Below, in pieces: positions 1 through 9,391 of a stretch of DNA of 64,000 nucleotides. The number at the start of each line of letters is the position of its first letter. Within the stretch, counting starts at the first letter, position 1. The translations under genes were made by a program, and so were the position numbers. The notes beneath the pieces are model-generated. The model was not told the origin of the DNA. It made no database searches and saw only the letters and a list, made by a program, of their open reading frames with translations. Origin of the DNA: Chitinophagaceae bacterium C216 (lineage in GTDB: Bacteria > Bacteroidota > Bacteroidia > Chitinophagales > Chitinophagaceae). The stretch spans positions 496,001 through 560,000 of the forward strand of contig CP144143.1 of the NCBI GenBank assembly GCA_028485475.2. The letters run 5' to 3'.

Positions 1-62
1 TTTAATGTAATTTGCGTGTGGCGTCTTATTTGATTATCAAAAGTTAAAATTCTGTTTGTACT

Positions 63-749
63 ATGACTCCATCAATTTTCCTAGTATCGATGATTTTTGT
101 GGGAATCAGTATGGTTGTATCCATGATTCTGAAGAGTAAGTTTAATAAGTACGCCCGCATTCCGTTATCTAATGGGATGAGTGGCAAGGAGATAGCCGAA
201 AAAATGCTGCGTGAAAATGGCATATATGATGTTCAGGTAATTTCCACACCCGGCTTTCTTACCGACCACTATGACCCTACTAAAAAAACGGTAAATCTGA
301 GTCCTGAAGTATACGAAGGTAGAAGCGTTTCGGCAGCAGCTGTGGCTGCTCACGAATGTGGACATGCGATACAGCATGCTACAGCTTATACACCACTGGA
401 AATGCGTAGTAAATTGGTACCAGCGGTACAATTTTGTTCCATGATTGTAAACTGGGTATTGTTAGCCGGTCTAGTGATGGCCGCTTCTGGAAATACCACT
501 TTATTGCTGATTGGAATCCTACTGATGGCTGTGACCGTATTGTTTAGTGTAATAACCTTACCGGTGGAGTTTGATGCCAGCCGAAGAGCTCTCGCTTGGT
601 TGCAGGGGACCAATGTTACTACTACTCAAGAATACCCCATGGCTAAAGATGCTTTAAAATGGGCTGCAACTACTTATGTGGTGGCCGCCTTGGCAGCCGT
701 AGTAACCTTGGTTCAATATATTATGATTTATCTGGGAAGAAGAGATTAA
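63..749 (+). CDS. YugP-type membrane zinc metallopeptidase
   Basis: Probable integral-membrane zinc-dependent peptidase of the YugP (neutral zinc metallopeptidase) family. An HECGH motif at residues 97-101 supplies the HExxH zinc site. It sits between an N-terminal membrane segment (about residues 5-23) and hydrophobic segments near 128-170 and 205-225, the usual family layout; 228 residues is the normal length. The substrate is unknown for the family. The gene stands alone and ends at a strong bidirectional terminator that it shares with the convergent antiporter gene. The ATG is the first start in the frame. Family assignment is firm, function is not. Confidence 0.88.
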   Translation: MTPSIFLVSMIFVGISMVVSMILKSKFNKYARIPLSNGMSGKEIAEKMLRENGIYDVQVISTPGFLTDHYDPTKKTVNLSPEVYEGRSVSAAAVAAHECGHAIQHATAYTPLEMRSKLVPAVQFCSMIVNWVLLAGLVMAASGNTTLLLIGILLMAVTVLFSVITLPVEFDASRRALAWLQGTNVTTTQEYPMAKDALKWAATTYVVAALAAVVTLVQYIMIYLGRRD

Positions 750-768
750 TTAAGAATAATTATTATAC

Positions 769-805
769 AAAAGAATAGTGCTTGTACAAGCACTATTCTT
801 TTTTT
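769..805. terminator. Bidirectional rho-independent terminator
   Basis: A perfect 34-base palindrome centred between 785 and 786 (arms AAGAATAGTGCTTGT and its complement) is followed by a T run on the plus strand and preceded by A residues, so it works in both directions. It lies between the convergent peptidase and antiporter genes. Confidence 0.85.
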
Positions 806-813
806 ATATATGC

Positions 814-2106
814 TTATTCCAATTCGTATCGTTCTTCACTTACTACGGTCGGTTTATTCCATTCACGCGCTTTCTTCACCACCCAAGGCAGAGTGATGCC
901 CTGTCCCAATAAAGAAAGCAACACTACAGAAATAGCAATAAAAATAATTTCATTCCGCATTGGGAAAGGAGCATCATTATCTAGATATAGTGGCAATCCC
1001 AATGCTATAGCCAAAGAAACAATACCACGCATGCCAGCCCAAGCGATTATCAAACTGGTTTGAGAATCTAGCAATGCATCTTTACTTACACGACGCCAGC
1101 GATATTTACCCATATAGGACTTGCGCAAACTACGTTGCTGCAAATACACATGTGCCCAACGAATAATGAAAGTAGCTACGGTAATGATGGCTGCAATACC
1201 GATATAATGCCAGATATGCGTTTCATGTATTTTTCTTAATATCCAAGGAAACTCCAACCCTATCAACACGAATATCAGGCCATTCAGGAGGAAGATTATA
1301 ACATCCCAAAAATGACGAGAGCGTTGTTTTAATGCTTCCGGGAAATTAGACTTACTTAAACGTGACATCTGTAAACCTAGTACCACAACAGCAATCACAC
1401 CCGATACATCAAAATGTTCCGCTACCAAATAAGTAACAAAGGGCATCAGCAAAGTGAGGCTGATGACCAACATATCGTTATCCCGGAAATAATACAATAC
1501 TTTTTCCAGTAGTTTTGAAATAATCCGCCCTATCAAAAAACCTCCCGTCAATACCAATACAAAATCCAGCAATGCATCCCACCACACAAAGGCAACGCCC
1601 GTTACGGCGGCTACTGCAAATCGATAAGCTACTAACGCCGAAGCATCATTCACCAAGCTTTCTCCCTCCAGTATAGAAACCGTTCTGTGCGATAATCCTA
1701 ACCCTTTAGTAATGCCTATTGCAGCCACCGCATCTGTTGCAGAAAGTGTGGCCCCTAATACAAATGCTACAGGCCAGGTAAGAGAAGGTATCAGACAATA
1801 TGCTACAATGGCAATGCCTGCCGTGGTAATAAATACTAATCCTATTGCCAATGTGCTAATCGTACTAATATGTGTACGAAAATCCTTGAATGAGATATTA
1901 AAAGCCGCATCGTACAATAATGGAGGCAGAAACAAAAGCATGACAACTTCTGGATTCAAATCCATCAGAGGCATTGCAGGAATAAAACCCAAGACCATGC
2001 CTACTACAATTAAAAATATAGGGGAAGGTATTTTAAGTTTCTCCGCAAAAGCCGATGCTCCTAACATCAGCGACATGATGATAAGAATAACCGTATAATA
2101 TTGCAT
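814..2106 (-). CDS. Na+/H+ antiporter, CPA1 (NhaP/NHE) family
   Basis: Inner-membrane cation:proton antiporter of the monovalent cation:proton antiporter-1 family. It would exchange Na+ (or K+) for H+ in pH and salt homeostasis. The 430 residues are almost wholly hydrophobic, with about 12 membrane segments. The central part carries the family's ATDAVAAIG stretch (near residues 125-135, equivalent to the ATDPV core) and LEGESLVNDASALV, whose ND pair is the proposed ion-binding site of CPA1 proteins. There is no long C-terminal regulatory tail. The gene is monocistronic and converges on the peptidase gene. Ion specificity cannot be read from sequence. Confidence 0.92.
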   Translation of the reverse strand: MQYYTVILIIMSLMLGASAFAEKLKIPSPIFLIVVGMVLGFIPAMPLMDLNPEVVMLLFLPPLLYDAAFNISFKDFRTHISTISTLAIGLVFITTAGIAIVAYCLIPSLTWPVAFVLGATLSATDAVAAIGITKGLGLSHRTVSILEGESLVNDASALVAYRFAVAAVTGVAFVWWDALLDFVLVLTGGFLIGRIISKLLEKVLYYFRDNDMLVISLTLLMPFVTYLVAEHFDVSGVIAVVVLGLQMSRLSKSNFPEALKQRSRHFWDVIIFLLNGLIFVLIGLEFPWILRKIHETHIWHYIGIAAIITVATFIIRWAHVYLQQRSLRKSYMGKYRWRRVSKDALLDSQTSLIIAWAGMRGIVSLAIALGLPLYLDNDAPFPMRNEIIFIAISVVLLSLLGQGITLPWVVKKAREWNKPTVVSEERYELE

Positions 2107-2216
2107 ATAAGAAGTGGTGAATAAGGCTTTATAAGTAAAACTACAATAATTATTTTGCTTAAAAAGAAAAAGTAAACCGTAAAATAGTAGAATAGCTTCT
2201 TAAAAGCTGATGAAGC

Positions 2217-3503
2217 CTAACCCAGCATTTCTTTATCTTCTTCTAATAAAAAATTATTGAACATCTTATCATCAATGCTCTGATATAAATCCTTTACAGA
2301 GCCAAAACCAATCGCATCCTTCATTTGGCCGGATTCAATTGTTTCAGAAGCTTTGCGCACCATATTTTTTCCGTACTGATCTTTGATGGTATACATTACT
2401 TTTCGTAATCTGTCCGCCTGCATTTTATTATCGAAAAGACCATACTGCACTTCATCCGAAGCTATAAAATTACCAACTACAACACCCATATCCATCATAT
2501 CATTACGCAATACTCTCAAGCCACCATATTTTTCATATTCGCTGATACGATGTTCTATATATTGAAGTATCTCCATCGCATCCTGCAGGGGCTGAAGCAG
2601 TTTAATATGTACTTTCCACTCGGGTGCATTGTAATAATGAGCGTAAAAACTAAGTTCGCGGCAAAAAACATTCTGTTTTACCATTCGTTGTTCCAGCCAA
2701 GTACACAACGAAATCAGCATAGAGCGTAAAGCTTCATAACTGGAGCGGTTTTTTAAAGAAAGGCTGCGCATCGCACTCATATGCTTATAGTCCGAAGTAT
2801 AGAGATCTACTTCCTTAAAGTGCAACCGATAATACCAATAGTTGCCTACCACACCTCCAAACACTTTTCGCAACAACGATTCCGAGGCGTTGCGTAGTGC
2901 TATGGTGGTATAAACTCCTGCTCGATTCAAACGCTGCGCGCTACGCTCACCGATGCCGGGAATATCCGTAAGCTTTAAGTGGCTCAGATAGCCATCTACA
3001 TTCTCCGGTGTAATATGAATCAATCCATCGGGTTTTTGAATTTCCGTAGCAAGCTTGGCATAGAACACATTGGCAGCAATACCTATAGAGCAAGTTATGT
3101 AAGTACCGATTTTTGTACGAATATCCTCTTTAATTTGTTGGGCCAAGGCCATTACATCTTTATATACGTAAGTATAATGCGTGAGGTCCACAATAGCTTC
3201 ATCAATGCTTTTGGGGATCACATGTTTTGCATCGCAATAAGAACGCAAAATATTCATAATCTCTACATGAATGCGGCGATAATAAAAGGGTCGTGTGGGT
3301 ACCATGATGAAATCGGGACAGAGAGCTTTGCACTCGGATGCATGCATGCCCGTTTTGATACCCATAGCCTTAGCTTCCCGCGAAGCGGCAATGACCACCG
3401 CATTCGGCCCCTCGTAGGGACATACACCAATGGGCTTTCCGCGCAAATGCGGCTGCAGCTGCTGCTCGCAGCTGGCAAAATAGCTGTTCATATCTATATA
3501 CAT
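2217..3503 (-). CDS. Y-family DNA polymerase (DinB/UmuC-like)
   Basis: Translesion DNA polymerase of the ImpB/MucB/SamB (Y) family. I place the start at the ATG giving MYIDMNSYFAS, because the first catalytic Asp (D4) sits there in the family; an upstream ATG at 3566 would add 21 unrelated residues. The second catalytic pair is the SIDEA motif at residues 99-103 (D101, E102). A helix-hairpin-helix-like GIGERSAQRLNRAG follows, then the little-finger region. At about 428 residues it resembles UmuC-type polymerases more than short DinB. There is no umuD-like gene beside it. The sequence does not decide between Pol IV and Pol V type. Confidence 0.88.
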   Translation of the reverse strand: MYIDMNSYFASCEQQLQPHLRGKPIGVCPYEGPNAVVIAASREAKAMGIKTGMHASECKALCPDFIMVPTRPFYYRRIHVEIMNILRSYCDAKHVIPKSIDEAIVDLTHYTYVYKDVMALAQQIKEDIRTKIGTYITCSIGIAANVFYAKLATEIQKPDGLIHITPENVDGYLSHLKLTDIPGIGERSAQRLNRAGVYTTIALRNASESLLRKVFGGVVGNYWYYRLHFKEVDLYTSDYKHMSAMRSLSLKNRSSYEALRSMLISLCTWLEQRMVKQNVFCRELSFYAHYYNAPEWKVHIKLLQPLQDAMEILQYIEHRISEYEKYGGLRVLRNDMMDMGVVVGNFIASDEVQYGLFDNKMQADRLRKVMYTIKDQYGKNMVRKASETIESGQMKDAIGFGSVKDLYQSIDDKMFNNFLLEEDKEMLG

Positions 3504-3602
3504 AATCAATGAACGGCCATTTCCATGCAACGAATTTGCGTTTCTTCGAAAAGACACCACTGCCATATACCAAAAATACTAAAAATTTTAGCATTTTGCT
3601 GC

Positions 3603-3638
3603 AAAAAAGAGCTTCGGAACGAAGGGGTTCTGAAGCTC
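3603..3638 (-). terminator. Rho-independent terminator of zwf
   Basis: Read on the minus strand, a 12-bp stem (3609-3620 with 3627-3638, one G.T pair) with a six-base loop is followed by six T. It lies about 33 bases past the zwf stop codon. Confidence 0.8.
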
Positions 3639-3670
3639 GTATATGTTATTACAACTGTTGCGAAGACCTC

Positions 3671-5188
3671 TTATTGTCGGGGCGGCAACATAATCCAGTT
3701 CCTGCCATCTCTGGCAATCAATGCCTCGGCATCTTCCGGTCCCCAGCTTCCGGGCGCATAATTGGGGAAATCTACCGGAGGTCGTTGTTCCCATGTCTCC
3801 AAAATAGGCTCGATTACACGCCAAGCTATCTCCACCTGATCACCGCGCATATACTGTGTAGGATTACCAATCATAGCATCCAGCAGCAATGTTTCGTAAG
3901 ACTCCGGCTGTTCTTCGTGATAAGTGTCTTTATAATTGAACACCATGTTTACCGGATTCAGCGACATGGTCTGGCCTGGACGTTTGGCCTGAAAACGGAG
4001 CCGGATATCCATTTCGGGCTGAATGCTCATGGTAAGCCTGTTGGCGCGCCAAGTTTCTGAAGCTTCGGGTGGAAATGCATATTTAGGCGCATCCTTAAAT
4101 TGTATGGTAATAAGAGTGGTTTTTTCTTTCAAATATTTACCAGTACGCACATAAAACGGAACGCCCTGCCAGCGCCAGTTATCGATATAAAACTTTACAG
4201 CAGCAAAGGTTTCTACCGGAGATTGCGGATCTACGCCTTTTTCTTCGCGGTAGGCTTTTACTTGTTTGCCCTGTATCCAGCCAGCGGAATACTGACCGCG
4301 TACGGCGTATTGCTGAACTTCTTCTTTTTTTATCCGACGAATGGCGTTGAGAACATCGGTTTTTTTATTTCTGATTTCATCCGCTTCAAATGATACGGGC
4401 GCTTCCATGGCTACCATACACAACAGTTGCAGAATATGGTTTTGTACCATATCTCTCAAAGCACCAGATCGCTCATAATACCCGCCCCTGTCTTCTACAC
4501 CTACAGTTTCGGCTGCGGTAATCTGTACATGGTCGATATAGTTACGATTCCATATAGGTTCGAACAGGGCATTGGCAAAACGAAATGCCAGAATGTTTTG
4601 TACGGTTTCCTTCCCCAGATAATGATCGATGCGATAAATCTGACTTTCATCAAACATATCTGTGAGCAGCTTGTTGAGTTCCTGCGCGCTCTTCAAATCA
4701 TGTCCGAAAGGCTTCTCTACTACAATGCGCAGTTTTTCTTTCTCTTTATTCAGCTGTAGATTATACAAATTAGTGGTAATTTCCGGAACCAGCTGCGGAG
4801 CTACCGCTAGGTAGAAAATTACATGTGCCGACAGTCCCCACTCTGCTTCATAATCGGCAATGATTTGTTTGATGGGCAGATAAGACTCGGGGCGATCTAC
4901 ATCCATCCGCAGATAAGAAATATGCGCAGAAAAACTTTCCCAGCTACCCGGAGGATTCTCCTTACGACGGGAAAACTTTTTTATACCGCCTAATAAATGT
5001 TCGCGAAATTTTTCATTGCCGTAATCGGTGCGCCCGGTGCCAATAATGGCAAACTTTTCCGGCATAAAGCCATCTATACTCAGATTAAACAAAGCCGGAG
5101 TTAATTTACGCTGATTCAAATCGCCGCTGCCGCCAAATATAAATAGTATGGTAGGTTCGGGCTTCTTACTGTTATTATTCTTTTGCAT
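3671..5188 (-). CDS. zwf: Glucose-6-phosphate 1-dehydrogenase
   Basis: Oxidises glucose 6-phosphate to 6-phosphogluconolactone with NADP+, the entry step of the oxidative pentose phosphate pathway; cytosolic. The nucleotide-binding GGSGDL is at residues 19-24, EKPFGHD at 158-164, and the active-site signature RIDHYLGKE at 186-194 contains the catalytic His. The 505-residue length is typical. The usual partners (6-phosphogluconolactonase, 6-phosphogluconate dehydrogenase) are not adjacent, so it is a single-gene unit with its own terminator. An exact TAnnTTTG box lies 50 bases upstream of the start. Confidence 0.97.
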   Translation of the reverse strand: MQKNNNSKKPEPTILFIFGGSGDLNQRKLTPALFNLSIDGFMPEKFAIIGTGRTDYGNEKFREHLLGGIKKFSRRKENPPGSWESFSAHISYLRMDVDRPESYLPIKQIIADYEAEWGLSAHVIFYLAVAPQLVPEITTNLYNLQLNKEKEKLRIVVEKPFGHDLKSAQELNKLLTDMFDESQIYRIDHYLGKETVQNILAFRFANALFEPIWNRNYIDHVQITAAETVGVEDRGGYYERSGALRDMVQNHILQLLCMVAMEAPVSFEADEIRNKKTDVLNAIRRIKKEEVQQYAVRGQYSAGWIQGKQVKAYREEKGVDPQSPVETFAAVKFYIDNWRWQGVPFYVRTGKYLKEKTTLITIQFKDAPKYAFPPEASETWRANRLTMSIQPEMDIRLRFQAKRPGQTMSLNPVNMVFNYKDTYHEEQPESYETLLLDAMIGNPTQYMRGDQVEIAWRVIEPILETWEQRPPVDFPNYAPGSWGPEDAEALIARDGRNWIMLPPRQ

Positions 5189-5237
5189 AATATCGTTTAT
5201 CTTTTAATTCTCTTTGCCAAGCATTATAGCGGCCGTG

Positions 5238-5245
5238 CAAAAGTA
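5238..5245 (-). promoter_or_regulatory. -7 promoter box of zwf
   Basis: TACTTTTG on the minus strand matches the Bacteroidota -7 consensus TAnnTTTG. It lies 50 bases upstream of the zwf start. No clear TTTG -33 box is seen at the usual spacing. Confidence 0.4.
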
Positions 5246-5306
5246 GCTGTCCGCAGGGAATTTGAAAAATCTGCTAAACAATGCTTGCAAACTCAATTTT
5301 TCATAA

Positions 5307-5882
5307 TCATACATTTATCCATCCTCTGAATCCGCGAGAACTGTAATAGGATGCTGCTCCATTATGATAGGTAAACACTTTGTCATAACGACGGTCGCAG
5401 AACAAGGCACCTCCGAGATAACGGATTTCCGGAGGGGTTTTAATCCAGCTCGAAGTTTTTTGGTCAAATTTGCCTAGCTTTTGTAGCTCGCGATATTGTT
5501 CCTCGGTCAGTATTTCAATTCCCATAGATTCGGCTAACTCCACAGCACTTCCTTGAGGCTTGTTGGCCTTTCGGGAGCTAAGCGCTGCACGATCGTAACA
5601 CAGACTCCTCCGCCCATCGGGACTTTCCGCAGCACAGTCGTAAAATATGTAAGCATCTGTTTTCTTATCATATTTTACAACATCCGGTTCCCCACCCGTA
5701 ATTTCCATTTCATACAATATAGCCAGCTTCTCAGTATTCTTTTCCAGCCTTTCCTGCACCTGTTCCCATTTCAGTCCTTTATGTCGACTCATATTGGTTT
5801 CGAATCTTGCCTTTAATAGACTTATCAGCTCATCGCGCTGCTGAGCCGATAATGTTTTTTTATTCTTTTCCGATGAAGCCAT
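5307..5882 (-). CDS. DUF4256 family protein
   Basis: Conserved cytosolic protein of the DUF4256 family, function unknown. The 191 residues cover the whole domain. Recognisable stretches are the N-terminal helical RFETNMSRHKGL, the central TGGEPDVV...YIFYDCAAESP, and the C-terminal GGALFCDRRYDKVF with YYSSRGFRGW. There is no signal peptide or membrane segment. The N-terminal residues are charged and probably disordered. It is monocistronic, and its neighbours give no functional hint. Confidence 0.85.
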   Translation of the reverse strand: MASSEKNKKTLSAQQRDELISLLKARFETNMSRHKGLKWEQVQERLEKNTEKLAILYEMEITGGEPDVVKYDKKTDAYIFYDCAAESPDGRRSLCYDRAALSSRKANKPQGSAVELAESMGIEILTEEQYRELQKLGKFDQKTSSWIKTPPEIRYLGGALFCDRRYDKVFTYHNGAASYYSSRGFRGWINV

Positions 5883-6009
5883 AAATAAAAAACAATCAAA
5901 TAATAAATTTGTTATGCGTGTGATAGAAAGAATACTTTTCCATCACTGCTACAGACGCATAAAGATACTTAAATTCAGTGGGGAGTAAGCTTAATTTGAG
6001 GAAAGAAGG

Positions 6010-6612
6010 TTATTCAATCGTTCGAAATGTTAGATTAATGCGTGGTGTAGTTACTTTTTTAGTTACAGGAAGCCGATGCAGCCAATAGGTTTGTGTAGGG
6101 CCGGCCATTACCAGTAAACTTCCATGTTCTAAAATCAAACTTCTTTGTTCTCCTGTTTGAATATGTTTAAAATCGAATCGGCGTGGGGCGCCTAAACTCA
6201 GCGAAGCAATAGCTCCATCTTTTTTTAAGTCCTTTTCTGCATCGCGATGCCAGCTCATTCCTTCTTCACCATTGTGATACAAATTCAGCAAGCAAGAATT
6301 ATAGGTTTCGTGGGTGATGGCTTCTACTAAAGTTTTTAATGCTTGCAACTCTGCTGTCCAAGGAAGCGCATATTTTGTGGTTTTGGAGTAGGTATAGGCA
6401 AAAGGCTCCGAACCATACCAAGCTACTTTGCGTTTAGTAACAATGCGCTTTCCGTAAATAACAGCTTCATCATGCTTCCATGCTATGTTTTGCAATAATT
6501 GCTGATAATATTTGTCGGCTTCCGGCTTTGAAAGTACAGTGCCGTAATACCGCACCAAGCCTTCTTTTGGCAAAATGTTTTCATGGGTATAGTTTCCTTC
6601 AAATAGCTTCAT
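6010..6612 (-). CDS. alkB: AlkB-type 2-oxoglutarate/Fe(II) DNA dioxygenase
   Basis: Repairs 1-methyladenine and 3-methylcytosine by oxidative demethylation using Fe(II) and 2-oxoglutarate. Numbered from an upstream ATG at 6648, the iron ligands are H134, D136 (WHRD) and H191, and the 2-oxoglutarate/substrate signature RxNxTFR is R203-N205-R209. I prefer the ATG giving MKLFEGN (6612): it matches typical family N-termini and overlaps the preceding ada-like gene by 14 bases rather than 50. The overlap implies one transcript and coupled translation with the AraC-MGMT gene, as in the E. coli ada-alkB operon. Length fits the short ALKBH2/3-like bacterial group. Confidence 0.93.
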   Translation of the reverse strand: MKLFEGNYTHENILPKEGLVRYYGTVLSKPEADKYYQQLLQNIAWKHDEAVIYGKRIVTKRKVAWYGSEPFAYTYSKTTKYALPWTAELQALKTLVEAITHETYNSCLLNLYHNGEEGMSWHRDAEKDLKKDGAIASLSLGAPRRFDFKHIQTGEQRSLILEHGSLLVMAGPTQTYWLHRLPVTKKVTTPRINLTFRTIE

Positions 6613-7459
6613 GTTGCGGTTCATTGGTTTTGGATTGTTCCCAGCCAATAATAGCTGCTTTTCGGGTTGCGCCCCACATATAATTGCCTAAAACACCTGA
6701 AGAGCGAATCACGCGATGACAGGGGATGAGAAAAGCTACAGGATTGCTCCCTACGGCAGTACCTACAGCGCGCGAGGCATGAGGGTTGCCTATCTGTTGC
6801 GCAATGGTACCATATGTGGCCAAAGTGCCCATGGGTATTTTGAGCAAGCTTTCCCATACTTTTAACTGAAAACCGGTACCGCGCAGATGTAATTTTACTT
6901 CATGCAATTTGCTCCAATCGCTATGAAAAACCGACAAAGCGTTCTGTTGCAAGACATCTGTCTGCTTTTGATAAGTAGCGTTGGGGAACTTGCTTTTAAG
7001 CCTTTCGAAGGATTTTTTTTCATCCTCCTCAAATGCCATATAACAAACCCCTTTATGTGTAGATGCCACAATTACTTTACCGAAAGGGGTTTCGGCAAAG
7101 CTATAATTTATGACAAGCTGTGCTCCTCCGTTTTTATATTCGGCGGGAGTCATGCCTTCGATATTTACAAATAAGTCGTGCAAACGACTGGTGCTGGAAA
7201 GTCCGGTTGCTATAGCCGTATCCACCAGGCTAGCCTGTTGTTCTTGCAGTATTTTCTTGGCATATTCTACACTGATATACTGTAAAAATTTCTTGGGACT
7301 GGTACCTGCCCATTCGGTGAACAACCGCTGAAAATGAGAAGGGCTGAGGTGCACTTTTGCTGCCACTTCATTGAGATTGGGCTGTGATTTAAAATTCTCT
7401 CGCAGATACTGTATCGCCTCAGCTATCCTTTGATAATTTATATGAGATTGAACATCCAT
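6599..7459 (-). CDS. AraC-HTH/O6-methylguanine-DNA methyltransferase fusion (Ada-like, no N-Ada domain)
   Basis: Suicide repair protein that transfers methyl groups from O6-methylguanine to its own cysteine. It is fused to a regulator domain. Residues about 10-108 are a double AraC-type helix-turn-helix; residues about 115-285 are the methyltransferase (ribonuclease-like plus catalytic domain). The acceptor Cys is C247 in PCHRV (246-250). The zinc-cysteine N-Ada domain that senses methylphosphotriesters in E. coli Ada is absent, so the activation switch must differ if it regulates transcription. It is first in a two-gene operon with alkB. A near-consensus GACCTTTG box lies at 7479-7486. Confidence 0.93.
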   Translation of the reverse strand: MDVQSHINYQRIAEAIQYLRENFKSQPNLNEVAAKVHLSPSHFQRLFTEWAGTSPKKFLQYISVEYAKKILQEQQASLVDTAIATGLSSTSRLHDLFVNIEGMTPAEYKNGGAQLVINYSFAETPFGKVIVASTHKGVCYMAFEEDEKKSFERLKSKFPNATYQKQTDVLQQNALSVFHSDWSKLHEVKLHLRGTGFQLKVWESLLKIPMGTLATYGTIAQQIGNPHASRAVGTAVGSNPVAFLIPCHRVIRSSGVLGNYMWGATRKAAIIGWEQSKTNEPQHEAI

Positions 7460-7526
7460 GGTTCAGATACTTTAATGCAAAGGTCAGCATACCACAACAA
7501 TTATAAAATCCGATTCTTGCTAAATT

Positions 7527-8130
7527 TTATTTTTCAAAAAAGTCGAGTTCGGCAATTGCCAATGTGTTATCGCCACCAGCAATTTCCGTGGCGGTAATAC
7601 GCACATAACGAGCAGTTACGACTTGGCTAAATATATGTTTCCTGGTACTGGGATCATTAATCAGATTGCCGAATTCAAAACTATCGGCCGTAGCCCATGT
7701 TCTTCCATCTTCACTTACTTCCACTACACCTTTTGCCATCATACCCTGTGCATGCACTTGCTGTGGCGTATAGGCAAATGCTTTTAAAGAATAAGATGCC
7801 CCTAAATCAATAGTGATATAATGTCCATTTCCTGAAGTCCTCGAATGCCACCACGTTTGCTTGTTTTCATCGATGGACATCAGGGCTGTATGCTTATCCT
7901 GTTCGCTACTGGTTTTTATAATTTTCCAGTTGTTTTTAGGTATAGTCAACTCTTCGGTTACTGTTTCTCCTTTTTGATCGTTTTTTATAGACGTTTCCGT
8001 CCGCTAATGGTTTTATTGCAACAGCAGTTTTAACATTTAAAAAAGTGCCTTCGGAGAAAATGCCGATGACTTTTATGTCTGCCCCAAAATTTAATATTAA
8101 ATAATTGTTATCCTTTGTAACTTTATAGAA
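7527..8130 (-). pseudogene. Discoidin (F5/8 type C) tail of a secreted glycosidase, frameshifted and 5'-truncated
   Basis: Residues encoded by 7527-7949 form a complete F5/8 type C (galactose-binding-like) domain: WWHSRTSGNGHYITIDLG, then SEDGRTW, ending with ARYVRITATEI and the stop. The open frame upstream continues only in the neighbouring frame. At a run of six A on the minus strand (7981-7986), dropping one A joins ADGNVY to KNDQKGETV and restores a continuous protein. Further upstream the sequence runs into the start of the opposite-strand gene at 8132, so the catalytic part is gone. Such tails are common on GH29 alpha-L-fucosidases and similar secreted hydrolases; the exact parent is uncertain. 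The shift could also be a sequencing error. Confidence 0.65.
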
Positions 8131-8131
8131 A

Positions 8132-9349
8132 ATGATAAAGGGTGTTTGCACCATATGGTTATTACTGACAAGTATATATATTACAGCAGCGCAAAAAGAG
8201 CCAAAGCTTATTGCTTTTGATTTTTATGGAGCTCCGGTGCAATACAGTGTTAATAAAAGCATGTTTCAGCAGTTTAATGATAACGACCGCAGCGGGGCAA
8301 ATGCTGGCCGGTTTATATCGCTAATGGAAAACGCCGATTTTACGGAAGTTTTTAAAGCGCTGGCCACCTACAGGCTGACACAACAGCCAGATGATTGGAT
8401 GTACTACCAACTGGTACGCCGTATTGCCGAAACTTTAAGTCCTAAAACAAAAAACTACTGGCAGTACACACTGTACAAATTCTTCCTGATGTATAGATCA
8501 GGGTACGATCCTATACTTGCCATTAATCCTTCTAAAATCGTTTTTTTCATACAGTCGGATGACAATATCTATAACATGTTATTCAGGGTAAGAAATAATA
8601 AAGCCTATATCTGCATCAATTACCACGATTACGACGGGCAATTTGATTTTGAAAGAGAAGAGTTTGAAGAGCTTTCCCTGCAACAGGATCCTGATATTCC
8701 GCTGAAAGCGTTTTCCTACAGAATATCCAAACTGCCCCATTTCAGTAAAAACGATTATGTGGTCAAAAAGCTCAATTTCAGCATGCCTCATAATGAATAT
8801 TTTTTCAGGATAAAAGTAAATCCCAATGTAAAAACGATATTCAAAAATTACCCGGTGGTAGACTATGATATGCGGCTGAATGTGCCGGTAAGCGAAGAAA
8901 CAAAAGAATCGCTGCTGCCTCTGCTTAAAAACAAAGTGAAGGCGCTTAGCACTACGGATGGTATTGATTATTTATTGCATTTTGTACGCTATGCCTTCGT
9001 TTACGAGCCGGATACAAAAGCCTATGGCACAGACAGAAGATTTACGCCGGAACAAACTTTGCTGGCCGAAAACAGCGATTGTGAAGACCGCGTGAGCTTG
9101 TTTTATTTTTTAGTAAAGGAGCTGTACAATCTACCTATGATAGTGGTGGCATATCCTGAACATGTAACTGTTGCCGTAAAATTTGATACTCCGATCGGAA
9201 CTACTATAGCTTATAATGGCGAACAATACACGTTTTGCGAGCCTACACCACAGGAGGAGGAGCTGAAAGTGGGTGAAATCCCTTTAAAGTTAAAGTATGC
9301 ACAACAGCAATCATCGATCGTGTATGTCTATATACCCCAACACCTATAA
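8132..9349 (+). CDS. Secreted transglutaminase-fold protein, function unknown
   Basis: 405-residue exported protein with a signal peptide in residues 1-20. The C-terminal part looks like a transglutaminase-like cysteine-protease fold: C317 in NSDCEDR, H344 in YPEHVTVAV, and an acidic residue at E370 in TFCEPTP give the Cys-His-Asp/Glu order of that superfamily. The N-terminal 300 residues match nothing I recognise. The start codon region overlaps the truncated end of the glycosidase remnant on the other strand, which suggests a rearrangement boundary near 8130. It is monocistronic. The substrate is unknown, and the fold call rests on motif spacing only. Confidence 0.7.
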   Translation: MIKGVCTIWLLLTSIYITAAQKEPKLIAFDFYGAPVQYSVNKSMFQQFNDNDRSGANAGRFISLMENADFTEVFKALATYRLTQQPDDWMYYQLVRRIAETLSPKTKNYWQYTLYKFFLMYRSGYDPILAINPSKIVFFIQSDDNIYNMLFRVRNNKAYICINYHDYDGQFDFEREEFEELSLQQDPDIPLKAFSYRISKLPHFSKNDYVVKKLNFSMPHNEYFFRIKVNPNVKTIFKNYPVVDYDMRLNVPVSEETKESLLPLLKNKVKALSTTDGIDYLLHFVRYAFVYEPDTKAYGTDRRFTPEQTLLAENSDCEDRVSLFYFLVKELYNLPMIVVAYPEHVTVAVKFDTPIGTTIAYNGEQYTFCEPTPQEEELKVGEIPLKLKYAQQQSSIVYVYIPQHL

Positions 9350-9391
9350 CTCTCCTCTTCTGTATATTACCGGCTTTTCAGTATAAAAATA

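Noticed and set aside
1-62. Promoter for the first gene
   Set aside because: TTTG occurrences at 29-32 and 55-58 are too close to the start codon and lack the TA of the -7 box.
3509-4060. 183-codon plus-strand open frame
   Set aside because: Antisense to zwf and the polymerase start; shadow of the real genes.
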